A DNA stretch of 64,000 bases from Todiramphus chloris collaris (taxonomy: Eukaryota > Chordata > Aves > Coraciiformes > Alcedinidae), in assembly GCA_025345505.1 (NCBI GenBank), contig JANVCC010010406.1, positions 13,945,003-14,009,002 of the forward strand. Reading direction: 5' to 3'. The translations under genes were made by a program, and so were the position numbers. The notes under the pieces are model-generated. The model worked only from the letters and a program-made list of their open reading frames with translations. It did not search any database and was not told the origin of the DNA. Shown piece after piece: positions 1-30,685 of the stretch (positions are counted from its first letter, which is position 1; every line of letters begins with the position of its first letter).

Positions 1-18352
<18,352 letters not shown>

Positions 18353-18592
18353 GGAAACTGTCCCTCCTTCAGAGGATATGTTGGAATGCAGAACAAAATG
18401 TACTTGGTCTGCCGTGTATAATTGACATATGTATACATATGCATCTTAACTTTGCTGGAAGTAAAATCTGTGTGGTAAATATCCTATCTCAATCTGCATA
18501 CTAAGGAATCCTGCTGGTTTTCTCTATCAGGATATATTTGTTACTATGAGAACATGCTGAAATTCTCAACAGGGAGAGAAATTATTTTTCTA

Positions 18593-18598
18593 AATAAA
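18593..18598 (+). promoter_or_regulatory. Candidate poly(A) signal, proximal
   Basis: AATAAA 241 bases after the JAK2 stop codon, in an AT-rich stretch (ttctAAATAAATC). It could give a short 3' UTR form. Confidence 0.4.
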
Positions 18599-20648
18599 TC
18601 AATCTAATATATGGTCAGTCTACAACACCATTATTTGCCTTACTTGGCAATGCAAAAAGGAGGTGACTTAAAATGTGGTGGGATTAAGAGAAGAAAAGAC
18701 AGTGTTTTCTTGTTGAAATGGAGATGCACAGAAAAGACTTACTAGGAGTGTTTCCACACTGAATATATGATGACTTGGCACCCTGTTTTGTGTGTTGCAC
18801 AAGGGCTTGTGTGTGCTAATACAGGTTTATAACTTTTTCATTGTTGATGCAGAAATGGCTTCTCTGTATAACAAAGTAGAAGTGGTTATGTAACCCAGAA
18901 ACTTTTAATGTGCCTGTCTGAATCAGTTATCAGCCAGCAATATATGCAAAGAAATACAAAAGGCTGTGTGATGTACTGTAAGTATTTTGAGGGAAAGGGA
19001 GCAAATTGTTCTTAATTTGGAGAGCCAGAAAACCTATTCATCCATGTGAAAATTCTAATTTAAACTGAAGAATGTTACCCAGTTTTTCTTCTTTTCCTCT
19101 GAGTAAGTATCAGATTCCATATATATAACAGAAGATACAGTGGTAATGAGTGGAAATGAAGCCATTTTATACAAGGCAGTGTCTTCAGTTTGTTTCTGAA
19201 TATGAAAAAGCTTTTAGATGCTGCTCTTTTATTGTTCCCATCTTCGTAATTTTCATGCAGTCATAAGTGTATCTATAAATTGGGAACTTTTTAAAGCAGA
19301 ATTAAAAATTGAGAAAATGCCCTCCATTTCACAGTTCCTCACTTTGGTGTTGAGATGATCACCTTATACCTTCCAGTAAATAAAGAATGCTTATGGCCCA
19401 GTATCTGATACAATCAATCACAACCACATCAAGTATATTTTGTAATGAAGTGGCCCAAGTGACCTCCTATTTCTTTCTGTGGTAATACCCAACTTGGAAG
19501 GAAGAATTACAAGTGCAATTGCTCCACACTCAGCAGGAGGCAAGGATGTGATCCCAGTTAATGAGAACTACAAGGAGATCAGAGCTACCTGAACAGATTA
19601 CTTATGCTGTATAATTCAGCTTTTGAAATAAGTCTAACAAAAATTTATGGACAGTGCTACTCTTCGGTTTTGCCTTGAGGCATAAAACTTGGGGATAATC
19701 TCATATCAAAGCAGTAAAGTTACAGGTTTGTTTATTTTTAGTTCAGATAGTCTTTTTTGTTATTTTTACTTAAGCATTATTGTTTGTGAAGTACAGTGCT
19801 TTATTCTTCTTGGACTTTTGCTGAGAGAAGTTCAATTAAGGGGATATACAGCTTAGCAAACTGACCTGACATCCAGATTTGTATTTAAAATCAAGTGTTC
19901 ATTTTTAAAATTCATGGCAATGAGTTAGTGAAACAGAGTAGTTATTTTCACTATGGGGCCTCCTTAAGATTTGTGCTTGACTACATCTTATCATAAGTGG
20001 CCTCAACTTAAAAATATAAATAAAAAAAAATCCTTACTTAAGGTAACATAGTGCCAGTATAGCAATGTTTTGTACCACTATGATGTTTCTCTCCCACAAT
20101 CAGTCATATAAAATTATGGTGTTATATATAATATAGGAGATTGCTAAATAGGAAGGGCAGCATCAAGCCCTCTTTCTGCCCATTGCATTCGGTAATACTT
20201 CTGTTTGGTTTTCTTGCCACCAAGCACTTGTGTAGATAATTTTAAAAACTAACTTCACAGTTTTTAAGCTGCAGAGAACTTTAAAGTGCTTTGTTGAGCT
20301 TAACTTTTGTTTTCTCCATTTCTGTAAATTGCTTTGAAGATTTAAAATTTTGTGGAAAAAAAAAAAAAAAGTCTTTGCATTTGTAGTCTCAGTTGTGTGT
20401 ACGTGTTTTGTTCGTTTTTTTGTTTGTTGGGGTTTTTTTGTAACAACAGAAGATAAAGCTTTAAAGCATTGAAGCAGCATTTTAGCTGGATAACATATGC
20501 AGTCATTATGTAAAATTTGCGGTGTATGACACTCAGTAGCTAACTGGTTTTCCATATATAAGTAGACTAAATATAATTTATGTACAAATCTCAGGGAAGT
20601 TTGTGTAATGCAATGAAGAAATCTTCCAGTCTGCTATTTTTTCAAGTG

Positions 20649-20654
20649 AATAAA
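20649..20654 (+). promoter_or_regulatory. Candidate poly(A) signal, distal
   Basis: AATAAA followed within about 50 bases by T-rich sequence (gtctttttgattg), the usual arrangement for a cleavage site. It would end a ~2.3-kb 3' UTR. Confidence 0.4.
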
Positions 20655-23600
20655 AAGTCTTGTTCTACTACAGTATGACTGATTGCATAGTCTTTTTGAT
20701 TGCATAAATATAGTGTTGAACTCATTAAGTGTCTTGTGGAATTTTTATTTACTTTAATACTTCATAATTTTCAGAGAAAGCCGTATCTTTACACTGCACT
20801 GTAATTCTGTGCCATTGGTCAGGAGCATGTATAGTCTTTTGTAACAATTCTGTCTGTGCAAAGGGCTTGATCATTCAGGGTGAGTATTCTCAGTTGCATG
20901 AATAGGACCAAGTAGTGCTTAGAACTCTTGGGGGATATGGGGTCCTGGAGCAAACCAAATGGTTTTCACAAAAAGCTGCTGAGAATGTAAGTGCAGTCAT
21001 TCTGCTGAATTTGCTACTGCCAATTGTAGCAACCTTTTTTAAAAAGCACATAGAACCCACTGCATTTCAAAAGCTCTCAGATCTACAGTAGCATTGTATA
21101 ATGCCATACTTTTACATAGTCTTTGTATTAACAGACTCAGTTCTTTGTTTTAGTTGGCATTGCACTTATCATGCTTTAATGTAATCATTATGCTACCTAA
21201 AATGCTGTGATTTTCTTTTTTTTTTTTTTTTAATAAGTGCTGGTTTATGCATATGTGACTGCTACAATGTAGAACTAGAATATTGACTATTGCTTTGCAC
21301 TTATATTTGAACTGAAAGACTTTTTTTAAGTGCACGGTATATCACACCGGATCTCTGTAAACAAGTATTGTCTAGTATACTACTGGTTTATTGTCTATCA
21401 GTATAAACATGTTAAGTTTCAAAATTAGTTTTAAAATACACTCCACAACCTTTCAACAGTCATGTAATAGCCACAGGAGGAACAGAGTTTCAGAAGAAAC
21501 TCAAATTCTTGTAAAGTCCTGATACTGATTAAAAGCTTCTGTAGTTGAGATAATAGTTGCTGAATGTACAGAATAATATAACTGTAAAAATATAGGTAGA
21601 AATTATTTTCATGTTTTCCAGAAATTTATGTTTTTAATGTATGTTTTTAATCGTTACATGAGATGTTGACCAACTGCCTCGAAATGTATGGGAAAAGATG
21701 TTACTGTATAGAGTATGAAGAAATTTAACTCGTGTAAAGAAAGCAAGCTTTCCAGGAATGTTTGATTACAAACACCTAGAGGATAGAGCTCTAAGAGTAA
21801 AACTAGAAGCATAGAGGAACAAGACAACTGATGGAAAAAGGCTTACATTCAACACTGAAGAAGCTTTCTGAACAGTGAAATGCAAAATGATTTATGAAAA
21901 ACTGACGTTTACTGAAAAGGCCATGACAAGTGCTAATGTATTTCTAAACTGTATTGTCTGCCTTAAATCTAAAATACAGAGACCTAACCTGACTGAAAAT
22001 TACAAGAATTACTATACCAAAAGAAACTGCTAGAGGTTGTGCTATGCCAGACAGCAATTTGGATTTCAACCAAGAAGTTTTTCTGAATTTGATTTTTGAG
22101 TAAGAGGTTTGTAATGCTTTATATTAAAGTAGAAAAAGTCCCTTTAGGGAGGGAGGGTGAAAAAAAAGATGATACCTGCTACTCATGGTTGGACTGCAAA
22201 CCTGTGAGCATGTAGTTTATTGAAGAGAACATCAAAGGGATATTTTCTACGAAATTCTGTCTTGATATCTGAAACTTAACTGTGCATTTCTTTTTAGTTT
22301 GGGTAATGAAAATAAGTACAATGAATGACACATGTCTGCCGAGGTTTTCTTTCATATAATATCTAAAAATAATTACTGCTGTTCAAATTGCTACTGAAGA
22401 GAGCTGGTCTGCTTAAAGGGGTAGAATATAGTGCAAGCAACTTTTGGGTCCTCCCTGGATAGCCATATATAGTGTTTATCTTCTGGAAGTAACTTCTGGA
22501 AGTTTTCATTTAGCTAATTGTTCTGCGATGAAGACACACTTCCTTTTACTCTGTTTTAGAGAGAAGCAACTCTGTAAACAGGGGCTGCTGTCAGATTGCC
22601 TGTTACCTGAGTACAATTCTTTAGAATTTCTAACACTTTCATGAAGTGATTTCTTAATGTGCATTACTTGGTCATTTTTCACATGACTTTCCTGTAAGTT
22701 TATATGAGAATTACTACCAATTGCCTTAAACTGAGTTGAATGCTTTTGTTAAACTTTGAGAAGTACAAAGGCAAAATGAAAAATACACATATAAATACAA
22801 GCATGCAAATACATAAGCTACTCTACTGTAGCTTTTTACTGTGCAAGTAAAAATTAAGCTAGTTCAATTACCCTTTCCCACACCTAAAAGACATTTTATT
22901 CTGAGAGCAGGTTGCATGAAGATTTTATTTCCCAATGAAGCCTAAAGGTAGTGTTTATAGGTAGCGTTCTTGCTGTTCTGCTCAACCCTTGCTGACATAA
23001 TTGGGGATCATTGTTCTAGAGAACAAATTTCTGGGAAAATGAAAAATTTTGAAGAATAGCCTACTGTAAGTGATGTAATATAATGTCATGAAGCATGTTG
23101 TCCCCATTTCATAAAGTACGGGACAATATAGCCTTCCATTCAGTGTCATTATGCAGTAGTGTGGTGTTTTGCTTTTACTTTGTGGTAAGTATACATAGTG
23201 GTTTTAATGACTTCTGAAACTTGGGTTTAGAAATGTATCAAAATGCAGTCAGACTAAGTGAAGCGCAGTAAGAATTTCCACTATTTGCAAAGATTACCTC
23301 AAAATACTGTGTCATAATTTCAGGGAAGATTCAGGAAGACATTTAAAAGGGGGGGGGAATATATATATATATATATATATAAACTAATAACTGTATAAAT
23401 TATCTGAGGCAGCAGATAGTAGTTCAGATACTTGTCCACTGCAGAATAGTAGAACAGTTTAATCTGCCGTAGAAATGTGGACAAGTGAATATTTTCATAA
23501 TGCAAATCACTAGAAGCAAGTGCAGAAACATTAAATATTAAGGTTATAGTTAACTAATACTAATAAATGCAGAATAATAAGGTAAAGCTAAAAATGCTTA

Positions 23601-24643
23601 AAGTTTTTTGTGACTATTTTGAGCAGTGCAGAGCCATCAAGGAATGGAAAGGATTCAAGAACTTATCCAACAATACTGCAGCACAGCAAGTACTGATCAC
23701 ATGAAATGTATTGTGTCGGGTTTTGGTTTGGTTTGTTTTTTTTCAGGGACTGAGAATGTGAATGACATCCTAAACTGGGTTACTACCCTAAACTTTTGCA
23801 AGACTGCAATAGCATATTTCCTGCATAGCTGTTCCCAGTTCATTTTCCATATGGAGATGTGCCATAAAACTTGAGCTCACTGAAGAGTATCAGTCAAAAA
23901 ACCAAAGCAACTCATGTATAAAAACAACTTTGGATCACTTGTTTCCTCTAAGTTTTCCCTTTTTTGTTACAAAGATGTAAAACTTTGTGAACTGATTTTA
24001 AAAAGAGGCTCACATCCCTGTCAGCTTAATAAAGGAGTCAAGTAGTGGTTTCTGCAACAAAGGAAGATCACTACTGAATGTCTGGGTGGTAACAGATGTT
24101 ATCTTTGACTTTTGCTTTCTGCCCAAGTCTAACCAGACACAGGATTTTAATTTTTTTTATTATTATTGTTAATCAATGTATCTCTCCTCTGAATTAACTA
24201 GTTCTGTGGGGGGGGGGGGGACCAAACCAAGCCAAAAAAACCTACACACAGTACTGTGTGCCTTACTTGTTCCCAGAAGAAGAAATATTTCACACATCTT
24301 GCAGTTAAAATTCTCTTTTATATATCCTTGTAGGATGTTTGCCTGGTTTACAATGATATTGTTACCTCATTCTGTGGTCATCTACAACCCCAGATTTTTG
24401 TGTAGCCAGATATCCCTTGTATTTATGCTTTTAATTATTCCTAGACATAGAAAATAATTTCCCTAATTTTTGAAGATCAGTCTGAACTCCTCCAAGATTA
24501 TTCCAGTAACTTCGCCATTAATGCATTCTGCAAATTCCTCTGCATCTTTTCTCCAGTTCATCCTGCATCTTTATTGTCTCTTTTCATGCAAGCAATTAGT
24601 GATGTCAAACACTAGTAGACCAAAGAGATGATGATCTGAACTC
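20655..24643. other. Intergenic stretch after JAK2; no gene recognised
   Basis: AT-rich sequence with a (TA)n run at 23361-23381 and a G run at 24207-24220. Short open frames show no family resemblance. Part may be a longer JAK2 3' UTR. Confidence 0.5.
23361..23381. repeat. (TA)n microsatellite after a G run
   Basis: About ten TA units, immediately preceded by a run of nine or ten G. Confidence 0.9.
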
Positions 24644-26770
24644 AGAATCGTACAAGGGTAGGAGCTGGAAGGGACCTCTGGAGATCTAGTCCAACCTCCC
24701 TGCCAGCAAAGGAACACCTGGGGCATGCCCTACAGGAACAGATCCAGGCAGATCTTTCCAAGTCTCTAGAGAAGGCAATTCCACAAACTCTCTGGGCAGC
24801 CTCTTCCAACAATGAAGAAGTTTTTTACTCATGTTGAGGTGGAATTTCATGTGTTTCACCTTGCTACCATTACCTCTTGTCCTGTCACAGGGCACCACTG
24901 AAAAGAGACTGGCTCCTTTTACTTGACAGCCACCCTTCAGATATTTGTAAACATTACTAAAATCCCCTCTTAGTCTTCTCTTTTTCAGGCTGAAGAGCTC
25001 CAGGTCTCTCAGCCTTTCCTCATAAGAGAGATGTTCCAGTTTTTCCAGCAGCTCCTTGCTCATCCATGCTGGTCTCCTGCCTCCTCTACTTGATTTTTCA
25101 CTCAAAGGAATGTACCTGTCTTGAGCTTGGAGCAAGTGATGTTTGAATATCAACCAGCTCTCTCGGGCACCCTTACCTTCTAGAGTCTTAGCCCAAGGGA
25201 TTCCTCCAAGTAGGTCTTTGAAGAGAACTAAGTTAGCCCTCCGCAAGTCCAGGGTTGCCTTGCTTATTGTCTTGCTTCTTATTGCCTTACTTACTTATTG
25301 CCCTGCTTCTTCCTTGTATGATATTAAACTCCATCATGTCCTGATCACTACCACCAAGGCTGCCCCCAACCTTCACATCCCCGACCAGACCTTCTTTGTT
25401 TATTAATACAAGTCCAGCAGCACACCTTTTCTTGTTGGCACTGCCAACACCTGCATCAAGAAGTTATCATCAATGCATTGCAAGAGCCTTGTGGGCTGAG
25501 TATGCCTTGCTGTGTGGCCTTTCCAACAAATATCAGGGTGATTGCAGCCACCCATGAGCACCAGGGAATGTGATCTTGAGGCTACTTCCAGATGCCTGTA
25601 GAAGGTCTCATCAACATCCTCTCCCTGGGTTGGTGGTCTGCAGTAGACACCCACAACAGTTTCCCCGATATTTGAGTGCCCCTTAATTGTCACCCATAAG
25701 CTTTCAACACGTTCTTCATCCCTCCTGGGAAGAGCTCAGTGTGTTCCTGTTGCTCTTGCACATAAAGAGTGAGTCCACAGCCTCACCTTGCTGGTCTGTC
25801 TTTCCTAAGAAGTACACAGCCATCCCTGACAACATTCCAGTCATGTGAGCTATCCCACCATGGCTCAGTAACTGCAATGAGATCATGGCCCTGTGACCGA
25901 GCACAGATCTCCAGTTCCTCCTGCTTATTCCCTGTGCTGCATGCATTTTTCACCCTTGAGGGGTGGAAGATCTTTGGGTTCTCAAAAATGTCAGCGTGCT
26001 GCTGCGTAAGTGCTGGGATACAACACTCACGGGCATCTCTAGCTAGTCTGGACTCATGTCCCTCCCCCTTCATATGTAGTTTAAAGCCCTGTCCAGAAGC
26101 CCTGCAATCTCTTGCGTGAAGACTCTCTTCCCCCCTTGAGAAAGGTGTTACCCATTAGGTGTCTGCAAACCTGGTGCTGTGTAGGTCATCCTGTTGTCAA
26201 AAAAGCCAAAAATCTTATGGTGACACCAGCTATGGAGCCGTGTATTAATAGCCTGTATTTGCCTGTTCACTCCAATGTTGCTGCCTGATGCTGGAAGGAG
26301 AGAGGAAAAGATAATTTGTGCACCAGAATCCCTCACTAGTCATCCCAAGGCTCTAAAACCTCTTTTGATAATTTTTGTATTACTAGTCTCAGTGTGCTCA
26401 CCACCTACATGGAATACCAGCAATGGATAATAACTTGAGGATTGTATCAGGCTAGGAAGTCTCCTAGTCATGCCTTAAGCCAGTCTCCAGGGAGACAGCA
26501 GACTTCCCTGTGAGAAGGGTCTGCCCAGCATATTAGACCTTCTGCTCCTCTCAGAAAGGAGTCACCTATAACTAAAACCCTTCCTTTTTTTATTGTGGGT
26601 GTGGTTGTGATATGAGCAGCAGACCTTTCTGATGGTGGACAAAGCTCTGGTGAAGGTTGCCCATCAACTGTATGCTCTTTGGCTGGTCTTCCTTGACAGC
26701 ACCCCGCTGATGAATGGGTGGAATACCATGCTGAATAGAGTCTGACAATACTCTTGTTATTAATAGTTTC
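24644..26770 (-). mobile_element. CR1 LINE, reverse transcriptase deleted (ORF1 esterase and endonuclease remains)
   Basis: Read on the minus strand, this starts with CR1 ORF1 remains. The SGNH-esterase block GDSFLRG lies at 26546-26566, followed by GAQIIFSSLLPASGSNIG and FGFFDNRMTYTAPG. ORF2 endonuclease follows: NKQEELE, the catalytic-glutamate motif TEPWWD, and HPDICW with the expected GDFN changed to GGCN. Frame then runs from [11 protein letters not shown] directly into [20 protein letters not shown] near 25035-25050, which is normally 3' of the reverse transcriptase. The RT domain (about 1.5 kb in full copies) is absent. The 3' UTR ends at about 24644. The 5' edge near 26770 is uncertain. 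Confidence 0.85.
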
Positions 26771-27099
26771 ATTCAGTTTGTGTTAGCCTGTGTTATTTGC
26801 AAGGATTGCAAGTTTTCATGCAAAGATGGACAACATCTTACCTAACCACAAGTTTTGGAATTTTATTTATTCAACTCATGATGATCGTTCCTCATCTTCT
26901 AAGAACCTACATGTTGTTTGATTGCTTGCTACATTTCCTCTTGCCACAGTCAGACTGATCTGTAATTTTCTGTCCAGTTTTTAAACAGCTCTTGTCACAC
27001 TTTTTGAATTCCCACAGGTAACTATTGATGATTCTGTGGCCAATAGGGGATGTAAACACCCAGTTTAACAAGCCCACTCTGAACCATTCTTTCCTTAGC

Positions 27100-27990
27100 T
27101 GTAACACATACACTTGACCTCTAGCTGTAGGAGCAACAGGCCTCATGTCCTGTGGTGAACAACCAAGCTGGAGAGCTCCTGGCTTACTTACAAGAGAGTG
27201 AAGATGCCTCAGAAAAATATTTAGAAAGGTGGTTTTGAAGCACTAAAACGCAGGATAACCAAGGATAGAACAAGATACCAGGGCTGAAAAAAAAAAAGCA
27301 TCTTTCTTGTCTATGCTACTGTTGACTATCAGCCAACTACTTCACCCTATAAATACTGTGAGCAGGTTAGGCCCAATTTGAGCTCACCCTGAATTGCAGC
27401 TGGCTTGCATGCTAGGTGACTCTCCCCTTGAGCAGGGACAGCTCACAAGGTTTGAGATCCTTCACCTGAGACCAAAAGATCCTTCCTTGCCCATGTCCGA
27501 ATGATCCTTATCCTTGACCGGTCCTTGGTAAGTTACTGATAGCATGCTGAATTAGCACTAATGAAATATCACTAATCCATGTAGCCTACTCAATATTAAT
27601 TATTATAAACTTCATACAGATAATTCCATTAAGCATAAACCATTGTCCAAGTCTGACACCAAGATTGGACCTAGCCATATCTAGGCTTCATAAGGAGTTT
27701 AGAAAGCAAAGGGGTCCACTCTGAACCTTGAGACTCAACGGGAGCTTCTTTCCTATTGTTTGTGTCTCCTGTCTGTGTGAATCATTCTAACTCAATGCTA
27801 AAGGAATTTTCCATTGTATGCTCCTTCCACACAGTAATTAATAAACTGAACCTTGCCATCAAACTTCCTGAGCCTGTCAAAACACTGTTAAGCTTTGTTA
27901 CATCCCATCAAATCTATTGAACTCTGTGAAATTACTATTTTACCTCAATAAAATATATTGCTGCTTCTCTTTTGAGTGAGGTACATTCTA
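27100..27990 (+). mobile_element. LTR-like segment (probable endogenous retrovirus)
   Basis: The segment contains a TATA-like CTATAAATACTG near 27348, an AATAAA in ttAATAAACTGAACC near 27840, and a second AATAAA near 27948 followed by a ttgctgcttctcttttgag tract. This layout resembles LTR U3-R-U5. I could not find matching target duplications, so the borders are approximate and the family is not named. It could be two abutting elements. Confidence 0.4.
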
Positions 27991-28624
27991 CTTACCTGTG
28001 ATGTTTGCCTAGTCTTACTTCTCAGCCCTAGATCATTGGTGCAGTCGTGCTGTCAATTGCACTTGGTGATTTCAGTAAACGCAGAAGCATGAAGGGGAAG
28101 CATTAGATACTTCTGTTTTTATTCTCTGTGTCATGGTTTGTCTTAGTGCTCCTCTTTGTTTTCTTTTTTTCTAAAAATGATTACTATATTATGGTCGTTC
28201 TTTCCTATGATGTCCATCGTATCCATGTTCTCAGCCAGATCTTTTGCACTTGTAATTACATAGACCCTTCCCCTTCAGTTGCTTTCTTCATCTTCTGCAA
28301 AGTGTTTCAAGACCATTCCAGAATTTTCTGAGTAATCTGTGTCCTTCTGTATTGCTTTCTCATCAAAATCATAATTGAAAATTACCATTAGTATGAAGCT
28401 TTTATGCTTTTGATAAGTCCTTTTGTCACCCAGAGAAAGACTTGTCTCCATTATCTTTTTTATGTACAGCCTACCCTAGTCCTCTACATGACAGCAATAT
28501 TGTTTTTACTGAGAAATGTGTAGTCACTCTAGCCTCTGATAGCCCTTCTGAACTAAAGAATAAGCATACACATCCTTGAAACAGCCTTTTAGTCTCAGCT
28601 GTCTTTCCTGAACGGGTCATATTT
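27991..28624. other. Unassigned sequence inside the retroelement nest
   Basis: I recognise no gene or repeat family here. A TGTCATGGTTTG at 28130-28141 resembles an LTR start, but no matching end was found. Confidence 0.4.
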
Positions 28625-28925
28625 GTCTGTATGAACGTCCCAGGAGAATGCAGGTTGACAGGGCTCCTGTCCCGCACCCTGCCCACAGCAGGCTCAGCTG
28701 CAGCATTGGACCATGCTCCTGAAGGTGTTAGCCGGTCAGGGCTTGAAAACTTCCCAAAGATGGAGGCAGCACAACTTCCTTGCATCCTGGTGCCATTGGC
28801 AGGCTGTCTCTATGGGCAAAAGGCTGCTTCATATCTCCCACCTGGTCCTCCAGTGTTTTGCTTTATCACCATTGTCTCTCATTCTCTCATCATGCACTGC
28901 TGTGAAAAGCCTGGCTCCCTGATGA
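28625..28925 (-). mobile_element. CR1-related tail, minus strand
   Basis: On the minus strand it shows GGAGCCAGGCTTTTCACAGC followed by diverged CR1 ORF2-end and 3'-UTR sequence, typical of an older CR1 subfamily. Its 5'-truncated end abuts a plus-strand CR1 tail. The 3' border is approximate. Confidence 0.55.
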
Positions 28926-28927
28926 CC

Positions 28928-29345
28928 TGGAGTGGATCTTCTCCCTTATGAGGAAAGGCTGAGGGAGCTGGGTCTCTTTAGCTTGGAGGAGACTGAGGGG
29001 TGACCTCATTCATGTTTATAAATATGTAAAGGGCGAGTGTCAGGAGGATGGAGCCAGGCTCTTCTCTGTTATGTTCAATGATAGGACAAGGGGCAACGGG
29101 TGCAAGCTGGAGCATAGGAGGTTCCATGTAAACTTAAGGAGAAACTTTTTCACAGAGAGGGTGACAGAGCACTGGAACAGGCTGCCCAGTGGGGTTGTGG
29201 AGCTTCCTTCTCTGAAGACATTCAAAACCCACCTGGACACATTCCTGTGTGACCTAATCTAGGTGGTCCTGCTCTGGCAGCAAGGGGGTTGGACTCGATG
29301 ATGTTCCGAGGTCCCTTACAACCCCTAACATTCTGTGATTCTGTG
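28928..29345 (+). mobile_element. CR1 LINE 3' fragment, plus strand
   Basis: It encodes the end of CR1 ORF2 ([20 protein letters not shown], then [18 protein letters not shown]), then the 3' UTR with GGGGTTGGACTCGATGATG. It ends in two ATTCTGTG octamers at 29330-29345. Confidence 0.9.
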
Positions 29346-30685
29346 GTGACCTCTTCATAGATAACAGGGAGCTGTTTTGGATCCTTTAATTACCTATTCA
29401 GATCAAGTAATTTAGCTCTGCTCTAATGTAAGTTTATGGTTAGATTTAGGGTCAAAGGAAAAATTCAAGAGATTATTGGATGCAGCAAGTCTGAAAGAAA
29501 GAGTCGATAAGCCAAGTTAGGAACACCAGTGAAAGTTCACTTGACATACGCTTCCGTGCAAAAAGTTTATACTACGAGCAGGACAGGCACTTTTTGAAGA
29601 CCAAGTAAGCCACTGTGCTTTAAGTAAGACTTGGATTTGGAATAGGTACGTACACAGTTCTGATCACTGTTGGAGTCTACTTTTAACAGACTCTCTCCTG
29701 ATCAATAATGATCTTTAGCTTCTAATCTGAGGTTTCTGTGTGGCCTGGGGCCTTATGGAAGCTCAAACACAGCTCACTGACAAAATTTGAGATGGACACT
29801 GTTGCCTGAACAAAAGTTTGCACAGGTTTGGAATCACAATGAAAAACCTTGTGTGTGCTTGAATGTGGATTGACACAGCTGTAGTAACTGAGGGTCCACC
29901 AAAAGGAGAGTCAGAGGGGCACAGCAAGAAACTGGAAGGTTTGCTTTCTGATATAAATTTTTGAAAGATACCCAGGAACAGTAGGGTAGTCTAAAAATCC
30001 TTGAAAAGAGGATGTGCAGACTTTAAAGGACGAGTGTATCTCTTTGAAGATATCTGCACTCCACACCTCTAAGAGCCAATGCAGTCAAAGAGCTGAGGGG
30101 ATAGACAGGAAGGTGTATCTACCTACTCTTCAGTGCTGGGATGGAAGTCATCTAAGTTTCAAAAGCAAAGCTTAGAATGCTTCTCTTACATCAGGTGGAT
30201 GAGCCTGCAAAAAATAAACCAAGGTTAAAAGATAACCAAAATTATTCACATTTGGCAAACAAGATCTGACTGATTGCTGAACAACCAGAACAGTGCAGAA
30301 GACTGTCTTCTTCCATTACCTATTCTGTTTCTGAGCCTTCTACTTTAGATACACACGTGGTTCTCTCTTATGCGTGTCACAGATGCACCCACAAAAGAAG
30401 CATCAGCAGCTATCAAAAAATGCGGGTTTATTACAACCAAAGTTGCTTGGCCCTCCTTCAGACAAAATCAAATTACAAGTTTGGATGTCTGTTGAGAATA
30501 TAACTACTACAAAACTAATTCCTAAACTTTAAAGAATAAACTTTCTAGAGAGATGAACCAAAATGTGTGTACGCTCACTCATAAGGGGAAAACATCCCAC
30601 AGAAGGGTACTCAAAGGTATCACTCACTCGAAGAGGGGGTGAGGCTCATTCCATCCACGCAGAGGCAGCCAATCCACCTTTCAGC
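29346..30685. other. Unassigned intergenic sequence
   Basis: No coding signal or repeat family recognised between two CR1 copies. Confidence 0.5.

Larger units (their letters stand above)
18353..20654 (+). other. JAK2: JAK2 3' UTR (probable extent)
   Basis: AT-rich sequence with no coding signal follows the JAK2 stop. AATAAA hexamers on this strand occur at 18593-18598, 19379-19384 and 20649-20654. I chose the last as the probable distal end by analogy with the long human JAK2 3' UTR. Which site is used cannot be told from sequence. Confidence 0.45.

Noticed and set aside
28130-28141. TGTCATGGTTTG resembling the left end of the LTR at 5308
   Set aside because: The match stops after about 11 bases, and no matching right end or target duplication was found. 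Probably chance.
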